This document shows positions 1 through 11,533 of a stretch of DNA of 64,000 nt, piece after piece; the first letter of the stretch is position 1; every line of letters begins with the position of its first letter. The position numbers and the translations under genes are program-made. Source of the DNA: Eutrigla gurnardus (Eukaryota; Chordata; Actinopteri; Perciformes; Triglidae); contig OY741276.1 in the NCBI GenBank assembly GCA_963514095.1, forward strand, positions 4,032,603 to 4,096,602, given 5' to 3'. The notes beneath the pieces are model-generated. The model was not told where the DNA came from. It saw only the letters and a list, made by a program, of their open reading frames with translations, and made no database searches.

Positions 1-342
1 AGCTGCACGCTCATTATAATAATACAGAACCTCGGGACGGGATGGTAGAAAGTCATATTCTCCTCTGCTCACGTGGCAAATAGTCTCTATTTCTTATCGT
101 GGCGTTGCTCACCGCTCTGGTTCCTGCGAGGGTGTCATTTGGTGGAAGGGAGCTTGAGAAATTGGTATTCTAGCGGATGATGAGTCTTCAGATAGCTTCG
201 CCGCTGGAATGAGTCAGCATGACCCCCCCTTTGCCTGTTTAAGAGTGTCAGATGGTGGGCCTTCAGAGAGATGTTCAGCTCAGGGGTCAACCTCAGAGGG
301 GCGACGGTGCAGCGGCTGGATGGTGCAAAAGCACTTTGCAAC

Positions 343-406
<64 letters not shown>
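343..406. repeat. Palindromic compound microsatellite (CT)n(TA)n(AG)n
   Basis: About 22 bp of CT is followed by about 28 bp of AT and 14 bp of AG. Because AG is the complement of CT and AT is self-complementary, the whole tract can fold back on itself as a long hairpin or cruciform. A similar CT-to-TA compound repeat without the AG arm occurs at 42040-42110. Confidence 0.95.
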
Positions 407-522
407 GCAAGAAAAGAAAACACAAGCTTAAAATACTGCATGCTCTCTTGCCGAGGTAAGGCAACAGTCACGCAGTGCACACAGAGAAAGAAACACATAA
501 AGACAGCTGCACACATGCGGTT

Positions 523-524
<2 letters not shown>

Positions 525-577
<53 letters not shown>
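525..577. repeat. (AC)n microsatellite, about 26 units
   Basis: Uninterrupted AC dinucleotide run. It creates His-Thr (+ strand) and Val-Cys (- strand) artefact reading frames, which are not genes. Confidence 0.98.
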
Positions 578-581
<4 letters not shown>

Positions 582-997
582 AGCACCTGAAAATATCACC
601 CCAAAGCTCCTTTTCAGAGTAAAAAAGCCTATGCATATATGTATATAATAATTACATTCCATATATCTTCCAAAATCCCATTTCCATCAGTGGTAATTCT
701 GCTGCACAGGAGTAATGGGTGTATTATGCAGTTATGACAGGACTAGCTCCCTCCCTATCCCCTCCACATCATCCGGCATGCAGCCCCCCCCCACCCATCC
801 AACCCCCTCACCTACTCACCCCCCCCGCCAGCTTCAGTCAGACTGCTGAACAATCAAAGTAAAGAGCAAAAAAAATATGCAAAATGAGGGATTTCTCACT
901 TTGAGTCTGTGGAACGACTGAGACAAAGACGGAAAAAAGAAGGACCGCCTCCTCCGGAAAGAGCCTCACGTAACATGGGATGAAAGTTGTCGAATCA

Positions 998-1015
998 CCC
1001 CCCCCCCCCCCCCCC
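998..1015. repeat. poly-C tract, 18 bp
   Basis: Pure homopolymer. It is one of 17 G/C homopolymers of at least 13 bp in this window. Confidence 0.98.
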
Positions 1016-1089
1016 TCATATAAAAATACCGCGGGCCTCTGAGGTTACATGAGACAGCGATCAGGTTACGGTGCACCTCAAGGCGACGG

Positions 1090-1223
1090 CCCTCGGCGAG
1101 CGGCGAGGACGGATGAATAAATGAGTGTGTAAACGAGCGGGCCAGTGATTGAGTGAAGAAATTATTGAGCTGGTAAATGAACAAATGTTTGAGCGAGCGA
1201 GTGGGTGAGCGGCCGGGACGTTG
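1090..1223. repeat. Degenerate GAGN/GAAT tetranucleotide-like tract
   Basis: The stretch is built from short words such as GAGT, GAGC, GAAT and GAAC at roughly four-base spacing. It looks like an old, heavily mutated tetranucleotide repeat leading into the GT tract that follows. The periodicity was judged by eye only. Confidence 0.45.
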
Positions 1224-1224
1224 A

Positions 1225-1295
1225 GTGTGTGTGTGTGTGTGTGTGTGACTGAGTAACCGAGTCTGAGCCACACACACACACACACACACACACAC
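1225..1295. repeat. Inverted dinucleotide pair: (GT)n then (AC)n
   Basis: A GT run (1225-1247) and a CA run (1269-1295) are separated by 21 bp. The two arms are complementary, so a single strand can form a stem of about 22 bp. The same arrangement recurs at 28792-28861. Confidence 0.9.
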
Positions 1296-1379
1296 TCGAA
1301 GGCAATCCAAACAAACAGCTCTAAGTGCTGCAGTGTTCGCTGAGGGACCTGGGAAAAGCCCCATCAGCCCCCATGAATG

Positions 1380-2570
1380 AGAGCATTCTGCCCCCGTCGC
1401 AGCCTGTTATTAAAATCAATTAATGGCGGGGAGGGGGAGGCCCCTGTAAAAAAAGCTGACTTGTTGGGCTCTGGGGGTCCTTTTCCGCGACACGTTGCCT
1501 TTCTGGATCACTTGTGCCATATGGAACCTCCCCTCTCGTGGCACATAACTCACTTTTACGAGGGCTTCATTGGCTAATGATGGAAGAGTGCACGAGGCGG
1601 GGGCGAGCACGGGAGTGTTCCTGTCACTCCCTCCACGCCGTCACACGTCTCTGTCACTCTGATCTTCGCCGCCGCCGGCTTCACAGAGCCGACGTCTCTG
1701 ACAAGAGGTGAAAGAGAAACGCTTGGTTTTCTTCCTCCTCCTCGCAGCACGTTAGCTGTTTAGACGCAGCAGACGGAGTGACGGAGAACATCGCGGCGTA
1801 AGCGTGACTAAATAAACTGAGACTCAAACGGGGATGATGTCGCAAAGTCGCAAAGAAAGCTGTGAGCTTCTTCTAGCTGCTCGTCTTCATCGTTTTCTAC
1901 ACTTTCAAATACAACACACTCTCAAACCCAGAGCAACGTTTTCAGGCCAAGGACCCCTAGGGCCGATAGTGACCCCCTATTACATATCATATAACACTGT
2001 GGTGCTTATTAAACCAGCCAATCAGCCAATAGTGCAGCCTATAGTGCCTTGTTTAACAGTAGTAATGATGTATGAATACAATAAGCCTTTAAAGTAATAA
2101 TTGTTGACAGATTTTAATTTCTATTTTGAAGTTTCTACGTCACAATTTCTCAACATAATATCAAACAAACAGGAAGATTTATATTTGCTTATTATAGGTT
2201 GTAATCATGTTAAGGTGTTTTTTTGGACATATTTACATTTTTGGAAGAAAAAAAGTTTGGGGTTGAATAATTTCGGGGACCTGGAAGAGGAGAACATGAC
2301 CTGAAGGAACCATGCACTCGATGAACGCTCTCTCTGCTCGTCTGCAGGAAAATGTGCTGTGTTTTCGCCGCCTTGTCTACACAGATGTTTCTCAGTTTTA
2401 CTCTGCAATCAAAGTCACACCTCGGTCGCACGCAAACATGCTCACCGGGCGGTTTTGCTGCCGGATCACTAACAAGGGGGAGATGAGTTTAAGCTGACCC
2501 ATCAATTACTTCCTCCCTGGGACGACCGTAACACGATGATAATTATGATAATGAGGTGACATTGCGATAA
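1380..2570. other. Unique sequence, no gene seen
   Basis: Mixed-composition unique DNA. The open frames here are short, overlap on both strands and have no recognisable domain. 2090-2290 is AT-rich. I see no repeat boundaries or splice-flanked coding exon. Confidence 0.5.
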
Positions 2571-2621
2571 TGACATGATAAGGAAGTGTAAGATGAACCC
2601 CCCCCATCTCTTATCATGTCA
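2571..2621. other. Perfect 12-bp inverted repeat (hairpin)
   Basis: The left arm TGACATGATAAG (2571-2582) is exactly complementary to CTTATCATGTCA (2610-2621). An inner stem AGATG/CATCT (2591-2595 with 2605-2609) sits inside the loop, which ends in a C run. The arms carry GATA-type motifs in opposite orientation. It could be a small foldback element, a structured RNA or paired GATA sites. Confidence 0.7.
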
Positions 2622-2940
2622 GCAGACGAGCAGGCCGCCCTGACAGGAGGAGCGTTTAGTGCCTGTAGGTGAAGACGTAGCTGGAGTGTGTGTCAGGTGT
2701 GTGAAAGTGTCACACGCGTGTGTCTTACATCACATGACTCGTCACACTCCTGATGAGAGCGGTGAAATCGTCTGACAGCTATTTCGGGAACAAAGTGTTT
2801 ACACCCGTTTGATCTCTTATGGAGTGTTTCACCTCCTATACGGCCTACGTGCAACCCTTCCCTCCAGTACCTCAGGGCTGTTTGAGTGATGCCAGGGGTG
2901 GAGGTGTCAACGCTCAGCCAGAACCCCATATTTCTCCAGA

Positions 2941-2964
2941 CAGACAGGCAGGCAGGCAGGCAGA
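2941..2964. repeat. (CAGG)n short tandem repeat
   Basis: About six tandem copies of a CAGG/CAGA tetranucleotide. Confidence 0.85.
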
Positions 2965-3884
2965 CACCTCCATCAGAGTGAACCCTCCCGTCTGAAGCCA
3001 CCAGGAGGAGGAAGGCTCCCTCGTGCAGCGAGTTCACCACCCAGTAATTCAGCAGTGTCACAATAAAGCATGTTCATGTAATGTCTACCCCCTCCTCCTC
3101 CCCCCTCCTCTCTCCATGAGGCTAAACCAGTGCAACGACCCAGTTTGGAACTGGTAGTGATGGATGGAGGGGCCGAGCCGACGGCTCCATCCATCTTCAG
3201 GAAATCTCATCCAACTTCCCTGAATATCGGAAAAAAAAAAAGATCAATATGAGCTCCACCTTTGTGTCGGCCGGTCCTGATGTAGGTTAGGAGGCGGTTC
3301 TGTTCCACCAGGAAGTGAGGGACCGCCCAGTTGTCCAAATGTAGAGAGAACCAGGATCTGGAACAAATGAACTTAAGTAAGAACGGTGGATTTAGAGCAA
3401 AACGCAGGGTTTATAAAGTTGGAATATTACGTTTTCAGACACACTCCTCTGTTAATTCCTGTTTAAATGCATCAGTCATCATGTGGACCAGGTGCAATGA
3501 TCACATTATGTCACAAATACCAAACTGTATTCATGCATAGCATCTTTTAACGCTATAAAAGTAAATTATTCCAACTTCATGGGCGACCTTGTATATATTT
3601 CTTTTGTGCGGAGGCTTATTGAGGTGTGAAAATAAAAGCCGGCTTTGCCACCAGGAATTCCTGAAAGAGCCCAACATTAATTTAAAGACACGAGTCTGAG
3701 CTGATCAGACCACAAAGAGTCGTTTTGTCACTCTGCTCCCTGATTGGTCGTCGACGGCACTCAGCTTGAAAAACGCTGCTGAATACTTCATCACGCTTAT
3801 TCCAAAATATGCCATTTTTCATTTGGTTGTTAATTCCCTTTCCCAAAGCCGCTCCCTCTATTCCCGCCACCCCTCCTAATCTGG

Positions 3885-4090
3885 CTGTAAAGGTCAGTTT
3901 AGCATAATGACATCACACAGACGAGCACGGGCAAACCCAGATTACTGAATCTGACTCTTAATGTGGCTTTTCAGATGAAACAGCGTTAAATGACATTAAC
4001 GCCGCCCGCATTCACTGGCGGCTTTAAGGCAGATTGCTCGGGAACCGGCCCTTCTTTACCCTCTTTGTATTTTTAATGAGGTGACAGAAG
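3885..4090. promoter_or_regulatory. Candidate conserved non-coding element
   Basis: Non-repetitive block with no coding potential. It holds a CRE/AP-1-like TGACATCA, TGACATTAACG-type words and a run ending in TTTTTAATGAGG. Its texture, with clustered homeodomain and bZIP-type words and no simple repeat, resembles vertebrate developmental enhancers. Conservation cannot be measured here, so this is a judgement from motif texture only. Confidence 0.25.
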
Positions 4091-4764
4091 AGAGGCGAGA
4101 TTGGGGGGAACGGGGATGGTCTTACACCAGGCTGAGCTGGGATCAGATACAGCCCGTCTATTTGTGTAATATTCCATCATCTCCCCTACGAGGCTGGGTT
4201 AACCTCTTCAGCGTGACTGACGTTTTTAGAGCACAGGCACCACCGCTGGCAGCGCTCAAGGGGACTTTTAGAGAAATATTACAGCCGTCGCCATTTTTTT
4301 TTAAACATTTTTTTTACGTTTCCTTTGAGTTCGGATTAGCATTTTACTGCAGACCAACACAAACGTGGTTTCGCGGTTATCGCTGGATTTTTTCGCAGAG
4401 CCATTCGCTCAAAAAATCTTTTTACTAATTCAACATCTGTTTGGGTATTTATGCCCTCGAGCACATGTTGCCGCTTGTACCTCGAAGACAAAGTGAGGAA
4501 AACGAGCAGAAACATAACTATCATTCCTCCTTTTTTTCATTTTGAATTAAAATAAACGGAGGATGAGAAATGTGCGGATAAAAAACAAACTAGGAGGCTT
4601 TTAAACGTAAGAAGTTGCCCGGGTTCAGGTTGTCTTTAACATTCATCTGTTGCTTCCAAAAGCAAGATGTTTTTCTTGCTCCATCTCTGTGGCAACAGCA
4701 ACTTCCCCACGAGGGCAACATGAAGACGGGAGGGGATGTCGAGGAAGAAGAAAGACGACACGGG

Positions 4765-4980
4765 GGTCATGAATTAAACAAAGGGGTGTTAGAAGCTTTG
4801 CTACACTTAACGTCATTAAGGCCTGTATTAATTACGGTTATGAAGCATTGTGAATCACATCCGCAGCACTTTCTTCATTATGGCTTAACGCAGCCCTTTC
4901 ATAAGTGACTCACGCTGCTTAGGAAACAATACGCTAATCAACACGGATGCGGCGCAATTACCACCCAGATTTTCAAGAGT
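4765..4980. promoter_or_regulatory. Candidate conserved non-coding element
   Basis: AT-motif-rich unique block with GAATTAAACAAAG (SOX/TCF-like), GTATTAATTACGG, CGCTAATCAAC and GCGCAATTACC. No ORF of interest and no repeat signature. An enhancer role is inferred from motif clustering only. Confidence 0.28.
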
Positions 4981-6615
4981 CATCTCAGGTCGGTACACAG
5001 ACGACGATACGGCTGTTCGTTCAGCCAGCAGTCCCGTTTTCATCAGACGTACATAGGAACGCACACAAACACGTCACAATCACGGCTAATCACCTCCACG
5101 ATAAACACCTTTAGGAACACACAGAGGAGACGCTTCACGTCGATGCTGCCTGGTTCTAAATAGATTTTTATTAAAACGGCACAAATCAAATAAATACAAC
5201 GTGATGCCGTCAAGTTATCGTTAGTGTCCATCCCCGTTTCCTTTAAATTACGTTATAAGTTAATGATGTATTTTTGCCAGGAACCTAAATGCTGGAAGGA
5301 TTATGTCGTCTATATTCCGATTATTAATGTAGCATCAAACAGCGATGTGAAGCTGTAGTGGTGTATTTAGAGAATTTAGTCGCCTTCCCTCTGTGTGTGT
5401 TGTTATCCGATCTTCTCTGTGCTTTGTTTAGTGAACGTGTGTGCACCACTAGCTTAGCTGTCAGCTGATCTAGCAGCACTTTTGTCATCGTCTGCACTGT
5501 TAGCTGCTAGCCGCCGTGTCAGTCATCACCATGTTGAGAGCTGAGCTCTGAATTTCAAATAGAGCACCTTTAAGGTTGAGGAAAAGATGCTGGTAAACAC
5601 ACCTAAAATAATAATTTTTGGTTATTGAACATTTGACTGAAATGTGTTTGGCACCAACATTTTGTGATAAAAATGTATTCCTCATTAATGTAAATAAAAT
5701 GTAATCTAGGTGCCGTTATGTTACTCTGTTGTTGCAAATTAGAGGTTTACAGTATATAAAATAAAATAAATGATTAAATAATACATAAAATTGTTATCAT
5801 ATATATAATGCGTTGCCTTTACACATTAACATCTATGACCAGAATGCTTTATGTGCTTTATGTATTTCTAAAATAGTGACCAGATGTTACTGACGGCATC
5901 TTTAAGGAGAACAAATCAATTTGTTTCAGACTTTGAAACATTCAAAAGTAACAGAATAAATTGTTATTTTAATATTTGGAAACACAGCAGTAGATATCAA
6001 GATGAACTATTTACCTTGTTGTGATTTCTTATTTCTTATTTATTTCCATATAAAGTGTTGATGAAGTCGAGCTTTATATTTTATTTTTCCTCCGTGGAGG
6101 CAACGCTCCGTTTAGTTGCACGCAGTGTTGCCACAAACACATGGAGCTGATCAGGGTTACAACCAGATAATGATGTCATCAGCACATGATGGTGGCCGTA
6201 ACCATATCAACGCAGTGTCAGCACCCCCGCCTCGCTCTGGGTGATGCACATGTCTGATAGCCATCTGCCAAAAAGAGAAGGAAGCTCGAGAGGAAAATGT
6301 AAAACGGGTCTCTCCACAGCTATGCATCGGTAGGTGGCCTCGTTCAAACGCAGACTATTTATGCCAAAAAGTTTAACAATCTTCATCTAGAACTCCATAC
6401 GATTTATGCCGCTTTCACTGAAGCAATCTGTTATTCTCATAATCATCTTCTTTTTTTTCTAAACAGGAAAAATCTATTTTTCCTGCATAGCGCAATGGAA
6501 AAAAAAGGGAGAAAACTTTCACCACCGACAATTTCGGCGGCCACGGTGGTCGTGGTTCTGACCGGCGGTGGTGAACGTGGTGTTTAACTGTGGCGGCCAA
6601 AAGGGACGCGGTCAT

Positions 6616-6617
<2 letters not shown>
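4981..6617. other. Unique, partly AT-rich sequence, no gene seen
   Basis: 5560-6080 is notably AT-rich with poly-A-signal-like AATAAA words but no coding frame. 6180-6600 is of balanced composition. I see no exon or transposon boundary. Confidence 0.5.

Positions 6618-6653
<36 letters not shown>
6618..6653. repeat. (GT)18 microsatellite
   Basis: Uninterrupted GT run. Confidence 0.98.
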
Positions 6654-6654
<1 letters not shown>

Positions 6655-6997
6655 TCCAGATAGACCAGCACTAACATGCGAGCCCAGTTGAAACCTTCCT
6701 CCTGTGTGAAACAGTCTCTTTGGCATGGGGCGAGTAGGTCAGAGTCCAGAAAAGCTTAAAACGGCGTGAAGAACACAGCGGATCAGGTGCAGTTTAAGTG
6801 GTGGACTTCCAACATTTCCCAGCATGCCCCTCTTCGTTATTATGGCTCCATCACCACTTCTCCTGCATTACACCCGACTCTTCCAGTCATCCAGAGAGTC
6901 TCTAACAACCTAAATCTGTAGTCACTGCAGGAAAAAGGAACGCCGTCACGTGGGTGGTACCCGCTTGTTTAACGTGATAAATGAAGTCCACATTTCC

Positions 6998-7015
6998 TTT
7001 TTTTTTTTTTTTTTT
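6998..7015. repeat. poly-T tract, 18 bp
   Basis: Pure T run. Downstream, the phrase TTTGGCAAC(G/A)GC recurs twice (about 7039 and 7080), suggesting a small local duplication or an old dispersed repeat. Read from the minus strand the tract would be a poly-A tail, so a retroposed fragment is possible but not shown. Confidence 0.85.
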
Positions 7016-7726
7016 CAAGAGTCTTATTTTTGTGGTTTTTGGCAACGGCTGCAGCGATAAACATTCAGCGCTTTGGTGTTTGGCAACAGCCGTCACCAGA
7101 AATCATCATGCAACTACATTGTCATGCTTTGATGTCACTTTGGTGCCAGCAGCTCCCCAAAAACCGAAATGAACAGACTTTCACTGTTCGACTCTGCAAC
7201 GTGGAGGAGAAAACGAGTGGCAACGTGCAGGTATACGTGCACGTAAACATCTGTTTAGCTACAACACTGACTGACTTTTAATGGTGAGCGACTCATGACG
7301 ATGGAACAACAAGCACACACACTTAACCGCTCGCTGGGCTATTATTAAACTTACAAATTGAGCTCAACAGAAAGTAGAAATCTTGATGTCAGACCACTGA
7401 AATCTGTCAGTCGTTCATAAAAACTTGGCTCGCGGGCTTTGACCACAACTTCAGCATTGTAATTGACTAAAATGTTCTTTTCTGTACAACATTCATGCAG
7501 GGTAGCCTACAAACAATGGACAACACCAACTGGTTGAATCAATTGTCAGCTTTGTTCAATGTAAACAGTCAGTTGGAGAATTTGACCAAGGCTCCGAAAC
7601 AATGGCTGTATGCAACCAATTTTAGAGCTGGTCAAACACATGGTCTTCTCTAAGAAAATGCATTGAAACTAAAGTAGCGAGCCTGTTTTGCAAGAGCAGA
7701 AAATACAGATATTTGTTTTAAAATGT

Positions 7727-8268
7727 AGGTAAAAGGTAAAAAGTTGTCAGAAAAAATGGAATACTCAAGTAAAGTGCAGATACCTGATTTATCTACTCAA
7801 GTACAGTACAGTAACAGTATTTTTTACTTCTACCTCTGGTTACAAGTAAAACTCTTACATTCAAAATTGTACTTAATAAAAAAGACAAGTGTAGCCTCAA
7901 ACAGTAAAAGTAGCTGAATCATTATGCAGCATGCTAATTTCAGAATAATATTTCATTATTGGATTATAACCATTTATGCATTAATGTGTACATTCTGTTA
8001 ATGTTGCAGCTGGTCGAGGATAAAATAATTATAATCACTTTATATACTGCTGGGCATCTTAATCCATAATAATACATCATAAATCATCAGTTAATTTTGT
8101 CTAAATAATCTAAGTATGCAAAGTAATTTAGTAACTTAATGATCCTTTGATTAGATGAATACACATAAGAAAAACAACATTCCCGTAAAAATATTCAAGT
8201 AAAGTACAAGTAGCCTACCTTAAAACTGAAGGCTACTTAAATACTTTGAGTAAATGTTGGTAAAGCAG
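7727..8268. mobile_element. Acanthomorph dispersed repeat with 'CTCAAGTAAAGTAC' ends
   Basis: Left part: ATACTCAAGTAAAGTGCAGA, then TACTCAAGTACAGTACAGTA. Middle: AAAAGTAGCTGAATCATTAT and GTTGCAGCTGGTCGAGGA. Right part: ATTCAAGTAAAGTACAAGTA and ACTTTGAGTAAATGTTGGTA. From memory these phrases are hallmarks of a very common spiny-rayed-fish repeat with fold-back GTACTTRAGTA-type termini. The copy is diverged and its outer ends are not crisp. The family name and superfamily are not certain to me. Confidence 0.65.
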
Positions 8269-8284
8269 CAGCAGAAACAAAGCT

Positions 8285-8600
8285 GCAGTTCTGTCTGCGG
8301 CCGCTGGAGGGCGGAGCTCCCAAGAGGAGACCCTAAACTCCGGAAGACCGGTCTAGCTACACGCCGCGTACGGCTAACATGCTAAATGCTAATATGCTTA
8401 TTTTGGATCCTCGGCGCGGTGACTTCCGCCCTCGGTGACGCGTGTCGCGGCTGTTTGGGGTAACTAGCAGGACCGGTTCCGGGGCCCACTTGGACCAAGA
8501 CTCGGGGACTGACGTGTCAGGCGGGTGAGTACAACTGTCATATTGAACGCTCGCCAGGCAGGGACCGTCAACGTCCACGGCGTTGCCTAGCAACCACCCG
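8285..8600. promoter_or_regulatory. CpG-island-like putative promoter / first exon
   Basis: About 30 CpG dinucleotides lie in roughly 315 bp, far above the surrounding DNA. Motifs seen: an ETS site CCGGAAG (8340-8346), the reverse ETS form ACTTCCG (8422-8428), a CRE-like TGACGTGTCA next to a strong splice-donor match GCGG|GTGAGT (donor at 8525-8530), and a perfect RFX X-box downstream. ETS plus CRE plus X-box with a CpG island is the usual make-up of a TATA-less vertebrate housekeeping or ciliary-gene promoter. If transcribed on the + strand, a non-coding first exon would end at 8524. No matching coding exon is recognisable downstream. It could instead be a relic. Confidence 0.4.
8582..8594. 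promoter_or_regulatory. RFX X-box (GTTGCCTAGCAAC)
   Basis: Palindromic X-box: GTTGCC and GCAAC half-sites one base apart, a textbook RFX-family binding site. It lies at the edge of the CpG-rich block, about 55 bp past the putative donor. RFX sites of this form are typical of ciliary and some housekeeping promoters, and function here is inferred. Confidence 0.55.
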
Positions 8601-8825
8601 CGTGTGTGGGAACTGTACCTGCAGCAGCTCTGTTGTTATTTTATACGTTTATGTCTGCTCTGTTCATGTTTTAGTTGTTCTGTGTCTTTTCTGTTTGACT
8701 CTACAGAAGATACAGCTGTTTATAATTATTAATTATTATATATTTATAGTTTTATATGGATTTTATGCTAGTGTATACTTTTACTTTTAATTAGGCATTT
8801 ATTTCGTAGCCAAAAGCTTTCATTT

Positions 8826-8936
8826 ATCAGCATAACACACATCTTCCCTTAAAATGTAATGTAGTACATTTAACGGACCGTATTTATTTTACATTATAGT
8901 ACTTTTACTTGAGTTAAATACTTTTTTTACATTTTA
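8826..8936. mobile_element. Possible fragment of the same ACTTTTACTTGAGT-type repeat
   Basis: Contains GTACTTTTACTTGAGTTAAA and TTTTAATCAAGTAA, phrases that resemble the terminal part of the acanthomorph repeat at 7727-8268 in the opposite sense. Too short and diverged to give boundaries. Confidence 0.35.
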
Positions 8937-11096
8937 ATCAAGTAATCAACATTGTTTCTACATTGTTCATAGCTTATACAGCATCCATGCATAATATGTA
9001 ATTATGCAGTCACTTTGCAAGAAGTGTAATTGAAATAGAAGAGATTGAGGCAGGGTCAAGAGACAAGAGCGGAGTAACCGTCACAGTCGTTCATATAAAA
9101 TCGCAATTATATTCGTCTAAATGCTGCTTGAATCCAACACTTTGAAACGTTTCTCCGTCAATTATAATTCTGAAGTAAGTAGAAGAAGATTAAATCACAT
9201 AAAGCACGGGACAAAGAGGATTTACTCAGGTAATTTAGTGTATTTGATGAAGATAGTTTTGAATCAAATGTTTATTTTCAGGTCCTCGAGAGTATAATTA
9301 ATTTAAATCTGAGCCTAAATTATCAACCGGATGCACTAATTGGTCTTTGTTGTTGAATCTCGGTTTGCTGTGTGTATTTACGCTACGACGTAAGGATTTC
9401 TTATCTCGCTGAAGCCACTGAGGCATCAATGGCACCGCTCCACAGCTGCAAAGCTAATTAATGTGATCTATGCTTGTTTGGTTACTAGCTTGCACATTTT
9501 TTTTGTTTTTTTTTAGGAGAGCAAAAAAAAAAAATCATCTGCAAGTCGTTGTCTTTTGGTAAATAAGAAAGAAAAAAAACTTTTCAGAAAGCCTACCGCT
9601 GGTTTATACTCCTTTTGCCAGGTGGTCCACAAGCACACAAAGCTCACTTCTTCTGCTCGCACACTTACGTAAGCTCGGCGTAAGCCTCTGCAATAAGCCT
9701 GAGGGCTTCTGAAGAGTTACCTCTTTTAATGCAAACAATAAACTCCAGACTTTGTGGAATTCCATTTTTGCCAAGGATCAAATTTAGTTTCTATCTCAGG
9801 ACGACGATGATGACGTTGCCGAGAAGCAACTTTTGACTTCTGTGTTTTTTGTCTGTGATAAAAACATCCGTGCAACACAGAAATGCTACATTCTCCATGA
9901 AAACTTTCATGGAATTATTTATGATTATTTGTATTAACCCGGCAGCAAAAAAAAAACCATGAAAGTTGAGGCTTAAAGGAACACGGTCCGTTCTTCTCCC
10001 TCTGGGCCGCACTAAGCGCCGGGGGAGGCGGGGCTATTTGAGGCTATCACGCTGCCATTTGGCTCGGGGGTCCACATGTGCGCCGGAGGTCCTCGTTTTG
10101 ATTCTAAATCGCCCTGACACCAAAACAAACAAACTCCCCTCGCTGCACCAAACAGGCCTGAGAAATGATGGGCGCGGGGAGGGATATGCAATTACAGCAG
10201 CTAATTTGCGGTCACCAAAAGCTAGCCCCATTCCCAGTACGCCACCCCCAGATTTTTAAATATATGGGGGCACAGCCTGTGTGTGTGTTGAATGGGGTTT
10301 GAGAAGGGGCTGTGGGAGAACCCCCCCCCCCCCCCCCTCACAGCTGTAGGTAGGTCAGGCAGCACCAGGGCGATTAGCTTTGCTCATCACGTACAATTAG
10401 GGTTAGCGCCGTGCGAGGAGGCATCTGTTGCTAATTGAAGCAGAATAGATATTAAGGAGGTTCACGCTTTCTCTCCGTGCAGAAAAAAGAAGCTCAACTG
10501 GAAGTAAATAGACTTTGGCTTGTGTGAAATTGGGAACTGGGAGCCACCTGCACATCGCACAGGATGACGCTCTCCATCCGTTGGCTTTGTGTGCTTTTTA
10601 TGCTCAGAATCAGGTTTTTCACCAGCAATCATTGGTGCGTTTTAAGAATGGATCAGTTCCAAAGTATTATCAGGACACAAACACACATTTGGACACACGG
10701 AGGCAGACAAAGAGGCTGGAGTTATTAAGGCAAGAAGAGGGTGGGGGGGTCAGAGACATGAGACTGAGCGCGGCGTCACGGCAGAGCCAAAACTGGTCCG
10801 TGATGGCGATGTGATGCGACTGAACCGCGAGCCCACCGGCCAGCTGACATCAGCCAGCGCCTCCCTGACCAACCCTCCCGGCCCCTTCATGCCAAGGCCA
10901 GATGCAAACAAAGAAGAAGCGAGGCGAGCGCATACAGACACACATCCCAACGGATTCTGTGTTCATGACAACACCCCGAAAAAATACACAGAAAACCACA
11001 AAAACATGTGATGCTTACGGCAGCATTCCTACTACAAACCTATTGACATGTTTTTATTGTAATAAGGCGCAGTAACATATCGTCATACTATAATTA
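8937..11096. other. Unique sequence, no gene seen
   Basis: A 17-bp poly-C lies at 10321-10337. 9960-10260 is more GC-rich, with overlapping short open frames on both strands but no domain or codon signal. 9400-9480 and 10380-10460 carry AATTAATGTG, CAATTAGGG and CTAATTG words and may be regulatory. Confidence 0.45.
10321..10337. repeat. poly-C tract, 17 bp
   Basis: Pure C homopolymer. Confidence 0.97.
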
Positions 11097-11100
11097 ATTT

Positions 11101-11533
11101 GGGTCATTCCACGCCAACTCACCTTAATTCGAGGAGCCTCTCCAGGTCGTCACCTCCTCAGATTTAGCTGGAAACATTCTTAAATGTAGATTTATATGTT
11201 TGTACCCACCATGCACAATATTAGCATTCAATTCCTCATCGTCTCAGAAGAACAGACCTTTGAAATTTGACCCTATAAAAAGCTATGTGTGAAAAAATGC
11301 ATTTTTTTCCAACTTCAGGAACTCATAATTTAATAATGGATTGATCCAGGAAGCTAATATTGCAGATATTTACTAAATTGCAGCCAAAATGTGTATTCCT
11401 GAAACTATGTGGAATTGAAAGCTAATACTTTGCATGATGTGTAGAAACATATACATCTATATTTAAGAATGTTCCAAGCAAAATCTGAGGGGGTGAGCTG
11501 TGGACCCCTCGGTGAGTTGGTGTGGAATGACCC
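11101..11533. mobile_element. Complete MITE with long (about 130 bp) terminal inverted repeats
   Basis: The element begins GGGTCATTCCACGCCAACTC, and the reverse complement of its right end reads GGGTCATTCCACACCAACTC. The similarity continues inward through CCTCAGATTT(A/T)GCT, ACATTCTTAAAT(G/A)TAGAT and TATATGTTT to roughly 130 bp on each side, so nearly two thirds of the 433 bp is inverted repeat. It is flanked by ATTT on both sides (11097-11100 and 11534-11537), consistent with a 4-bp target duplication. No transposase is encoded, so it is non-autonomous. The superfamily is not certain from the ends alone. Confidence 0.85.

Noticed and set aside
2836..2849. 14-bp word CTATACGGCCTACG shared exactly with 13922-13935
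   Set aside because: A handful of exact 14-mers is expected by chance between positions of a 64-kb window, and the flanks do not align.
7000..7300. Poly-T followed by a locally duplicated TTTGGCAAC phrase as a retroposon
   Set aside because: No recognisable element body or target duplication, so kept only as a note on the poly-T tract.
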